Origin: Acidobacteriota bacterium
GTDB lineage: Bacteria > Acidobacteriota > UBA6911
Direction: 5' to 3'
NCBI GenBank assembly: GCA_003225335.1
Contig: QHZE01000418.1
Coordinates: 14,787 to 57,422, forward strand
Length of the DNA: 42,636 bases
Shown here: in pieces, positions 36,118-42,636 of the stretch
Numbering within the stretch: position 1 is the stretch's first letter
Layout: every line of letters begins with the position of its first letter
Made by a program: the position numbers and the translations under genes
Notes under the pieces: model-generated
Seen by the model: the letters and a program-made list of their open reading frames with translations, nothing else
Database searches by the model: none
Told to the model about the DNA's origin: nothing

Positions 36118-36816
36118 TTGAGTTTTTTGCTGCGCGACCTGATAGAGCGGAGGAAGAGTAGGGAGCCCTTGCAGTACATCACCGGTTACCAGGAGTTTTT
36201 CGGGCTGCGCTTTCGTGTGGGCGCCGGCGTCCTGATACCGCGCCCTGAGACAGAGCTCCTGGTGGAGAAGACGATCGAGCTCGGAAGAGACCTCGGGGGA
36301 AAAGATCTGCGCTTTGTCGATGTGGGCACGGGTTCCGGATGTATCGCTGTCTCGGTCGCCTGCGGGCTGGCGGGCTCCCGAGGTTTTGGAGTTGATATCT
36401 CGTTTGAGGCGCTGGGCATCGCGCGCCAGAACGCCTTGATGAACGGGGCGGAAGATCGAATTGAGTTCGTCTGCGCCGACTTGCTGGACTGCTTTCCGCC
36501 CGAGCCGGCCTTCCATTTTGTTCTCAGCAACCCGCCCTATGTTTCGCGGCGTGGTGCAGACATGCTTCCGCGTGAGGTGCGGGACTACGAGCCGGATGTC
36601 GCGTTGTTTAGCGGCGAGTCAGGTCTGGAAATCTACCGCCCGCTGATCCGGCAAGCAGCGCCTCGGCTCTTGTCCGGAGGTTGCCTTTTGATGGAGGTAG
36701 GCGCTGGGCAGTCCGACGAAGTCAAAGGCATCGCGCGTGAGGAAGGGCTTTTTCCGGAGGCGGTGCTCGAGGATCTCCGGGGAATCCCTCGGTGTCTGGT
36801 TGCTCGTAAAAGATAG
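36118..36816 (+). CDS. prmC: Release factor glutamine methyltransferase, N-terminal region disrupted
   Basis: The 232-codon frame contains the complete SAM-dependent methyltransferase domain: RPETELLVE, VDVGTGSGCIAVSVA and the catalytic SNPPYVS. It methylates the GGQ glutamine of release factors. Its apparent start is a TTG without a ribosome-binding site. The expected N-terminal helical domain lies upstream in another frame: from a possible CTG at 36060 (AGGGAG before it) one reads HTVRDALRWAEEELVEAGIE, which is typical PrmC, then it leaves the family sequence at about 36117. About 35 residues of the N-terminal domain seem absent at the join. So the gene is probably broken, or the sequence is faulty there. 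Confidence 0.85.
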   Translation: MSFLLRDLIERRKSREPLQYITGYQEFFGLRFRVGAGVLIPRPETELLVEKTIELGRDLGGKDLRFVDVGTGSGCIAVSVACGLAGSRGFGVDISFEALGIARQNALMNGAEDRIEFVCADLLDCFPPEPAFHFVLSNPPYVSRRGADMLPREVRDYEPDVALFSGESGLEIYRPLIRQAAPRLLSGGCLLMEVGAGQSDEVKGIAREEGLFPEAVLEDLRGIPRCLVARKR

Positions 36817-36893
36817 AAGATGGAGGACGGTGTCCAAGCACCGCAGTTGTTTTGAAACTGACCAACACAGTGCAGCCCAGCCGCAACCAAAGA

Positions 36894-36962
36894 ACTCACC
36901 ACGGAGACACGGAGGACACGGAGAATTCTTCGTGAGATCTCCGTGTCTCCGTGGCGAAGCCT
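36894..36962. repeat. Hairpin dispersed repeat (CACCACGGAGACACGGAG type)
   Basis: The left arm CACCACGGAGACACGGAGGA (about 36898) and the right arm ATCTCCGTGTCTCCGTGGCG (about 36938) form a stem of ~17 bp. It lies between prmC and murA. Confidence 0.8.
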
Positions 36963-37005
36963 TTAGCTTTGGTTTAGCCTGTTATATGCATGATTGAGTG
37001 GAACG

Positions 37006-38262
37006 ATGGATAAAATACGAGTCAGAGGAGGCAGCGTCCTTGCAGGGACGGTAGAGATCAGCGGGGCCAAGAATGCCGCGCTCCCGGACATGGTGGCGTC
37101 TCTCTTGACGGCGGAGCCGGTCCATCTGCGGAACCTTCCTTATGTAAGAGACATATTGACTACCAGGAGACTGCTTTCGGAGATGGGGGTTGAGGCCGAG
37201 GTCCGCGAGGACGGGACCTCTTCGCTGAAGGCGGCAAACGTCACTTCGCTGGAGGCTCCCTATGAAATGGTGAAAACCATGCGCGCCTCGATCCTGGTCC
37301 TGGGACCGCTGGTGGCGCGCTTTGGCCGCGCCCGGGTTTCGCTGCCGGGCGGCTGCGCCATTGGGGCCCGGCCGGTAAATCTGCACCTAATGGGTCTGGA
37401 GAAGATGGGGGCCGCCTGCGAAGTGATGCACGGTTACGTCGAAGCCAGCACGCGGCGTCTCTGTGGAGCTTACATCCTGATGGATATCGTGACCGTGACC
37501 GGCACAGAAAACCTCATGATGGCGGCGACGCTCGCCAAAGGGGAAACCGTCCTGGACAATGCTGCCTGTGAGCCGGAGGTTAGTGACCTGGCAAACCTGC
37601 TCCGAAGCATGGGAGCCCGCATAGAAGGGGACGGCACGAGAACAATTCGCGTGCAGGGTGTGGACGCGCTGCACGGATGCGCGCATCGCGTGATACCGGA
37701 CAGAATCGAGGCGGGCACGTTTGCCGCCGCCGCCGCAGTTACGCGCGGAAACGTGGAAATCACGCACTGCCAGCCGGCTCACATGGTCGCCATCCTGGAG
37801 CAGCTGCGGCGGACGGGATGTAATATCGAAGTTCGAGGGGATGAGACCATTCGAGTGCAGGGGAGGGATCCCATCAAATCGCAGGACGTCACGACTCTGC
37901 CGTATCCCGGTTTCGCCACCGACATGCAGGCGCAGTACATGGCCCTGATGACTCAGGGCGATGGGGCCGCTGTTATCACGGAGTCGATCTTTGAGAACCG
38001 GTTCATGCACGCCCTGGAGATGATTCGTATGGGAGCCGACATCACCATCGTCGGGAGGCGCGCCGTCGTAAAGGGAGGCAGATCGCTCACTGGGGCAAAA
38101 GTGCTTGCATCGGATTTGCGAGCCAGCGCTTCGCTCATACTTGCCGGCCTCGTGGCCAAGGGCGATACCGTGGTCGACCGCGTGTATCACCTCGACCGAG
38201 GTTACTACCGCATCGAAGAAAAGCTTCGCAGGCTCGGCGCCGATATCGAGCGAATCCATTGA
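37006..38262 (+). CDS. murA: UDP-N-acetylglucosamine 1-carboxyvinyltransferase
   Basis: 418 aa, the standard length. It catalyses the first committed step of peptidoglycan synthesis: transfer of enolpyruvate from PEP to UDP-GlcNAc. Lys22-Asn23 are in SGAKNAALP. The catalytic Cys117 is in [14 protein letters not shown]; having Cys rather than Asp, the enzyme is expected to be fosfomycin-sensitive. Later motifs are [13 protein letters not shown] and [14 protein letters not shown]. The ATG at 37006 is preferred over a TTG four codons earlier. The stop lies two bases before an in-frame ATG of the HIT gene. Confidence 0.97.
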   Translation: MDKIRVRGGSVLAGTVEISGAKNAALPDMVASLLTAEPVHLRNLPYVRDILTTRRLLSEMGVEAEVREDGTSSLKAANVTSLEAPYEMVKTMRASILVLGPLVARFGRARVSLPGGCAIGARPVNLHLMGLEKMGAACEVMHGYVEASTRRLCGAYILMDIVTVTGTENLMMAATLAKGETVLDNAACEPEVSDLANLLRSMGARIEGDGTRTIRVQGVDALHGCAHRVIPDRIEAGTFAAAAAVTRGNVEITHCQPAHMVAILEQLRRTGCNIEVRGDETIRVQGRDPIKSQDVTTLPYPGFATDMQAQYMALMTQGDGAAVITESIFENRFMHALEMIRMGADITIVGRRAVVKGGRSLTGAKVLASDLRASASLILAGLVAKGDTVVDRVYHLDRGYYRIEEKLRRLGADIERIH

Positions 38263-38323
38263 AATGATCCCCTTTGCCGTCAAGAAGTTGGTCTTCTATG
38301 CCTACAAAAAAGGGATGGTGAAA

Positions 38324-38665
38324 ATGCTTGGATGCATCTTCTGTCAGGTAGCCGCTCGAGAAAAACCTGCGACCCTCTTGTACGAAGATGACCAGTGTGT
38401 TGCTTTCCAGGATATCAATCCCAAGGCTCCGGTCCATATACTCGTCATCCCTCGCAAACACATTTCTTCGTTGAATGACGAGATCAAGGACGAAGGTCTC
38501 CTGGGGCACCTTCTGGTGGTTGCCGGACGGATGGCCAGGGAAAAGAGCATCGACCGCTCCGGATTCCGGACCGTAATCAATACCAACGCCGAAGCGGGCC
38601 AGACAGTGTTCCACCTTCACGTGCACGTTCTAGGCGGTCGCATCATGGCATGGCCGCCCGGTTAA
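38324..38665 (+). CDS. HIT-family protein (HinT-like)
   Basis: 113 aa nucleotide-phosphoramidase-type HIT protein. CIFCQVAAREKPATLLYEDD starts the fold, with a CxxC pair. VLVIPRKHISSLND follows, and the triad is HLHVHVLGGRIM. The start is uncertain: the ATG at 38324 gives a normal length, the ATG at 38315 adds three residues, and an in-frame ATG at 38264, two bases after the murA stop, would add a basic 20-residue leader and couple it to murA. This is the shorter HinT branch, distinct from the HIT gene at 23819. Confidence 0.92.
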   Translation: MLGCIFCQVAAREKPATLLYEDDQCVAFQDINPKAPVHILVIPRKHISSLNDEIKDEGLLGHLLVVAGRMAREKSIDRSGFRTVINTNAEAGQTVFHLHVHVLGGRIMAWPPG

Positions 38666-38667
38666 CC

Positions 38668-38753
38668 AGATAAGGGGACAGTCACCGAAATTCCTGTGTG
38701 CCCAGATCCTACGGTTGAGCGGGACGGGAATTTCGGTGACTGTCCCCTTATCT
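38668..38753. repeat. Perfect 27-bp inverted repeat with a 32-base loop (REP-like)
   Basis: 38668-38694 (core AAGGGGACAGTCACCGAAAT) is exactly complementary to 38727-38753 (ATTTCGGTGACTGTCCCCTT). It lies three bases after the HIT stop and ends 18 bases before the next gene. It resembles the REP/BIME palindromes spread by RAYT transposases in other bacteria; no such transposase is in the window. Confidence 0.85.
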
Positions 38754-38771
38754 GTTGTGGGAGAAAAAAAT

Positions 38772-39080
38772 ATGGCCGCAGAACAACGACCAGTGCAAAT
38801 TGTTGCGGATCCCAATCTGTCTTCGCCGAGGATTTACTCCAACTACGTCCAGGTGAACGTCTCTCCCATGGACTGCACACTCACCTTTTGCGAAGTCATC
38901 GGGCCGCAGAACGAGCAAGAGGCATTGAAGGTCCAGCGCACAGGCGTTTTGCCCTGTCCGGTCAAAGCGGTGCTTGTGATTCCGAACCACATCGTCGACG
39001 GACTGATCCAGGCGCTGCAGACTCAGAAAGAGCGGCAGACGGGCGTGGATAAGCCTCCCAGCGGCACCACGGTCCAGTAG
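38772..39080 (+). CDS. DUF3467-like small protein
   Basis: 102 aa. The core IYSNYVQVNVSPMDCTLTFCEV, followed by VKAVLVIPNHIVDGLIQALQTQ, fits the DUF3467 family, whose function is unknown. It is probably a cytoplasmic protein; no signal peptide or membrane segment is visible. The ATG at 38772 is seven bases after GGGAGA; frame upstream of it lies in the inverted repeat. The same strand continues to the helicase gene, 264 bp on. Confidence 0.75.
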   Translation: MAAEQRPVQIVADPNLSSPRIYSNYVQVNVSPMDCTLTFCEVIGPQNEQEALKVQRTGVLPCPVKAVLVIPNHIVDGLIQALQTQKERQTGVDKPPSGTTVQ

Positions 39081-39344
39081 GGTCGCGCAAAGCCAGGCTG
39101 CTCCGACAAAACCACAGACAAACCTGGCGCGGCATAGCCGCAACCAAACACATTCACCGCAGAGACGCAGAAAACGCAGAGAGAGAGCTTTGGGAAAAAT
39201 GACAAATCGCAGTTTGTCGTCCGGATTCCGACTTCTATTTGTCATTGCTCATTTGCCATTTATCATTTGTCGTTTGGCGGAGAACTCTTTCCAGCCAGCG
39301 AAGGATTTTCACGTTAGTGCATAGTACCGGTCTCTCTTCATCGT
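39081..39344. repeat. Repeat-filled spacer before the helicase gene
   Basis: ACATTCACCGCAGAGACGCA at 39149 is a single arm of the CACCACGGAGACACGGAG class. From 39200 there is an ATGACAAATCGCAGTTTGTC hairpin, then TTTGTCATTGCTCATTTGCC and TATCATTTGTCGTTTGG, another opposed repeat. No gene. Confidence 0.6.
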
Positions 39345-40832
39345 TTGGATGCCGGGCACGCGCTGCCAGCCCAGGTGTTATACTGTGCCCGGACCGCCAT
39401 GGCCAAGGTTGAGCAGTTGATCGACGCCTCTTCGCTCGAGGCGATGCGCGAGACGATCGAGGAGGCCCGCGGCAATGAAGTCTTCTTTCTGGCCAGACTC
39501 GACGACAGAGGAATGGCCCATGAAATCGTCCCGCTGGCGCGCGGCCACGACTCTGCGGTTCCCGCTTTGATGCAGGTAGCCGGCCAGGGGGATGTCGTGA
39601 TTCACAATCACCCCTCCGGTTGCCTGGACCCGTCGTCCCCCGATATCGCCGTCGCTTCCGAACTGGGTAATCGGGGTGTTGGCTGTTACATCGTCAACAA
39701 CGCCGTAGATGACGTTTACGTTGTTGTCGAGGCCTTCAAAAAACAGCAAAACCAGCTATTGAATACGCGCGAAATCATCGGGTGGCTGGCGCGGGAGGGG
39801 ATGGTCGCGCGCAACCTGACCGGGTTCGAAGCTCGCCGTGAACAACTGCGTATGCTGGCGGCGATCTGTCATGCGTTCAATGACTCGAAGCTGGCACTGA
39901 TCGAAGCGGGCACGGGCACGGGAAAGAGCCTGGCTTATCTGCTCCCGGCACTTTCCTGGGCGGTTCGCAACAAGCAGCGCGTCGTGGTTTCAACCAACAC
40001 GATCAACCTTCAGGAGCAGCTTCTTAACAAAGATCTTCCTTTGCTCGAGCGCTCTCTTCCTTTCAAGTTCAAAGCGGTCTTGATGAAGGGACGCCAAAAC
40101 TATGTCTGTCTCAACAAAGTCGACAATCTGGAAAAAGATGGGGAATACCTGATTGAGACGGAAGAGCGCGCCGAGTTGAAATCCCTGCTGCAATGGGCTC
40201 ATAAGACCCGGGACGGCAGCCGGTCCGACCTCAGCATTGTGCCGAAGCCTTCCGTCTGGGAAAAGGTGGCCTGTGAAAGCGACAACTGTGCGCGCGTGCG
40301 CTGTTCGTTCTACAACAACTGCTTCTTCTACAATGCTCGCCGCGAGGCGTCCGCGGCCGATCTGCTCGTCGCCAATCACCACCTCCTGTTCGCCGATTTG
40401 GCCGTGCGCAGCGAAACAGGCAGCTACACCGACGCGGCCATCCTGCCCGGTTACTCGCGAATCATATTGGACGAGGCCCATAACGTCGAAGACGTGGCCA
40501 CCGACTATTTCGGCACTCAGCTCTCCAGGCGCGGGCTCCTTCAACTGCTGGGGCGCTTTTACAGTTTGCGCGAGAAAGAGAAAGTCCGCGAGCGGGGGTT
40601 GCTCCCTTACTTGCTGGCCAAGCTGAAAGGCGTCAAGGGAATCGATCTCAAGCTGTACAGCCGCATCTACAGCCACGTCCAAAACCAGCTCCTTCCGCTG
40701 CGTGAGCGCGTCGCGGGGGGCGTCAGCGGCTTGTTCGATCAATTGTCCGCCTATTTTGAGAGCTCCAGGAAGGAGGAGGGCGCGGAGTTGAAGGTCCGGT
40801 TCACGCCGGAGATTCTTGGCCGGCCCGAGTGA
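39345..40832 (+). pseudogene. JAMM-domain / DinG-XPD helicase fusion, N-terminal part of a frameshifted gene
   Basis: Residues ~20-150 form a JAB/MPN domain. Glu45 and the complete JAMM motif are present: His87, His89, Ser97 and Asp100 (in IHNHPSGCLDPSSPD). It resembles RadC-like and deubiquitinase-like metal sites. The helicase part has Walker A EAGTGTGKS, four Cys for an Fe-S cluster (ACESDNCARVRCSFYNNC) and Walker B LDEAH, as in DinG/XPD helicases. The frame starts at a TTG (39345) or the ATG at 39399. Family sequence runs to RFTPEILGRP; it then stops at 40832, while the helicase continues in the next frame. A stretch of perhaps 20 residues seems lost at the junction. Confidence 0.82.
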
Positions 40833-41847
40833 TTTGCTTGGGGAAAAGGCTTCGGAGGCGGTGCTTTCTCAAGCGGTGGAGCTTTCGGCGCTGACGGGCC
40901 GCATCGAGACGGCCGCGTCGTCCCTGGGAGAGATATTCGGAAAGGAAGACGAAAGCAAGGTGCGCTGGATCGAAATGCGGGAAGGAAAGACCGGGAAAAG
41001 CTTCATCCTCAGGCAGGTCCCGTTGAACGTGGCTGGGCTGCTGCGAGAGCAGTTCTTTCATAAGTTTGAAACGGTGGTCCTGACCAGCGCCACTTTGACG
41101 ACGGAGAACCGGTTCAGCTACATCAGAGAGCGGCTGGGCCTGGACGGGGTGGCGGGCGGAAGGCTCGTCGAAATGATGCTCCCTTCTCCCTTCGACTATG
41201 CCCGCCAGGTGATCCTGGCGATCCCTGTGGACATCCCCGCTCCCGATCACCCCTCTTTCGCAGCCGAGCTCGGAAGGCTGGTTCTGGAGTCGATCCGAAT
41301 TTCGGAGGGGCGAGCGCTGGTGCTTTTCACCTCGTACTATCTGCTGAGGCGAACGTTCCAGGAATTGCAGGCGGGTCTTGAAGCCGGAGGGATTCGCGCC
41401 TTGATGCAGGGCGACGCGCCCCGACACCGCTTGACGGAGGTCTTCAAGCAAGACAAGACCAGCGTGTTGTTTGCCACCGACAGTTTTTGGGAAGGGGTGG
41501 ACGTCGCCGGTGAGGCGCTCGAAAACGTCATCATCACGAAGCTCCCCTTCAGCGTGCCTCAGGAACCTGTGGTGGAGGCTCGTGTGGAGGCGATTCAGCG
41601 GCGCGGCGGAAATCCTTTCCTCGAATACAGCGTCCCGCAGGCGGTGATCAAGTTCAAGCAGGGCTTCGGCCGTCTCATCCGCACGCGGACCGATCGCGGA
41701 TCGATCATGATCTTCGACCGGCGTATTCTGGAGAAAAAGTACGGCCGGATTTTCCTGGACTCGTTGCCGCCTTGCAGGCGGGTAAGCGGAGGGAAAGGTG
41801 AAGTATTCAACGAAGTCCGGGAATTCTTCGCCGCGAGCCGGAGGTAA
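40816..41847 (+). pseudogene. DinG-like helicase, C-terminal part in shifted frame
   Basis: 343 codons from a TTG, continuing the helicase after the break. It has VVLTSATLTTENRF (start of the second motor domain), RALVLFTSYYLLRRTF, FATDSFWEGVDVAGEALENV and motif VI QGFGRLIRTRTDRG. Together with the previous part it would give a ~850-residue SF2 helicase. On its own it has no Walker A and cannot hydrolyse ATP. It overlaps the upstream frame by 17 bases, with no clear slippery run at the overlap. Confidence 0.82.
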
Positions 41848-41855
41848 GGGCCTCT

Positions 41856-41903
41856 TTCACCACGGAGACACGGAGGACACGGAGATTCACAGAGACGTTA
41901 GCT
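41856..41903. repeat. Dispersed repeat (CACCACGGAGACACGGAG type), one arm plus remnant
   Basis: TTCACCACGGAGACACGGAG followed by GACACGGAGATTCACAGAGA. It is nearly identical to the left arm at 36896, but the right arm is missing or degenerate. It lies between the convergent ends of the helicase gene and hutU. Confidence 0.75.
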
Positions 41904-41926
41904 GAGCTAATGGATGAGACGGCTAC

Positions 41927-42636
41927 TTAGACCATCGGGATGCGGATGCCCTTGCGCCGAGCGAAATCCCGCGCCTCCGCGTAACCGGCGTCAGCATGGC
42001 GTGCGACGCCGATGCCAGGATCATTGGTGAGCACTCGCTCGATGCGTTTGGCCATTTCGGGCGTGCCGTCGGCGACGGTCACCTGTCCGGCGTGGAGCGA
42101 ATAGCCTATGCCCACACCCCCTCCGTGGTGAAACGACACCCAGCTCGCGCCGCTGGCAGTGTTTAGCAGAGCGTTCAGGATCGGCCAGTCGGCAACAGCG
42201 TCCGAGGCATCTTTCATCGCTTCGGTTTCCCGGTAGGGGGACGCGACGGAGCCGCAATCGAGGTGATCGCGCCCGATGACCACCGGGGCCTCGATCTTGC
42301 CGCGCGCCACCAGATCGTTGAGGCGCAGGCCGAAAGCCGCACGCTCGCCGTACCCCAGCCAGCAGATGCGCGAAGGCAATCCCTGAAACCTGATTCTTTC
42401 CCGAGCCAGGCGTATCCAGCGGGCGAGCGATTCGTTTTCGGCAAACATCTCCAGCGCCAGATCGTCGGTGACAGCTATGTCTGCCGGGCTGCCTGAGAGA
42501 GCGACCCATCGAAACGGGCCGCGGCCTTCGCAGAAAAGCGGCCGGATGTAGGCCGGGACGAATCCCGGAAAGTCAAGGGCGTTGCTCACTCCGGCCTTGA
42601 GCGCCTGGCCGCGAATGTTGTTGCCGTAGTCGAACG
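41927..42636 (-). CDS. hutU: Urocanate hydratase, C-terminal part (5' end outside window)
   Basis: The frame is open to the right edge; about 235 codons are present of an expected ~550. It adds water to urocanate in histidine degradation, using tightly bound NAD. It begins with [15 protein letters not shown], then [40 protein letters not shown] and [19 protein letters not shown], all characteristic of urocanase. The GTG at 42589 is internal and is not the gene start. Other hut genes are presumably outside the window. Confidence 0.96.
   Translation of the reverse strand, partial: FDYGNNIRGQALKAGVSNALDFPGFVPAYIRPLFCEGRGPFRWVALSGSPADIAVTDDLALEMFAENESLARWIRLARERIRFQGLPSRICWLGYGERAAFGLRLNDLVARGKIEAPVVIGRDHLDCGSVASPYRETEAMKDASDAVADWPILNALLNTASGASWVSFHHGGGVGIGYSLHAGQVTVADGTPEMAKRIERVLTNDPGIGVARHADAGYAEARDFARRKGIRIPMV

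Noticed and set aside
30741-41847. Programmed ribosomal frameshifting in M14, prmC and dinG-like genes
   Set aside because: Expected family residues are absent at each junction, not just out of frame, and no slippery heptamer with a following structure is evident.

Overview
This is a GC-rich bacterial chromosome segment that contains the replication origin region. The gene content, the common bacterial order dnaA-dnaN-recF-gyrB-gyrA, the secreted M14 peptidase and the many hairpin-like dispersed repeats between genes best fit an Acidobacteriota-type genome. That placement is inferred from general resemblance; no 16S gene or other decisive marker is present.

Layout. 1-642 is the 3' end of an OmpA-domain gene. 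744-4010 carries aspS and ispG on the minus strand. hpt (4278) is on the plus strand. 4842-6949 is a spacer-rich zone with two paralogous small exported or membrane proteins, one fused to a PilZ domain, plus a relic of hpt; it looks like a decayed tandem duplication. 6950-12443 is a minus-strand nucleoside-salvage cluster: deoA/pdp, pnp, cdd, an MTA/SAH-type deaminase and deoB. rpsU follows, then a TPR lipoprotein next to gyrA, gyrB, recF, dnaN and dnaA (13064-23378). Two origin-like segments flank dnaA. The dnaA-dnaN spacer shows DnaA boxes, a GC-rich patch, CTA/TAG trinucleotide repeats (a DnaA-trio) and an AT-rich stretch, in the same order and orientation as the Bacillus basal unwinding system. 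The spacer upstream of dnaA has three perfect DnaA boxes. 23819-29271 holds a HIT hydrolase, HU, sppA, rpsA and an atypical fpg, all on the minus strand and so head-on to a fork moving right. From 29353 the plus strand dominates: an MFS exporter, a broken M14 peptidase, then rpmE-DUF1385-prfA-prmC, murA, a second HIT protein, a DUF3467-like protein and a JAMM-DinG fusion helicase (broken). The 3' end of hutU closes the window on the minus strand.

How the genes work together. The left part pairs nucleoside breakdown (phosphorolysis by deoA and pnp, deamination by cdd, ribose-phosphate isomerisation by deoB) with base recovery by hpt. The centre is the replication initiation and DNA topology set. 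The right part is translation (rpsA, rpmE, prfA/prmC), envelope synthesis (murA) and DNA repair (fpg, DinG-like).

Most notable: the DnaA-trio-like bipartite origin; the hpt/PilZ duplication scar; three separate genes (M14, prmC, dinG-like) each interrupted by an apparent internal deletion with the same frame change; a hairpin repeat that supplies the N-terminus of the deaminase; and a full JAMM metalloprotease motif fused to an XPD/DinG helicase. I found no tRNA, rRNA, CRISPR array or transposase gene.
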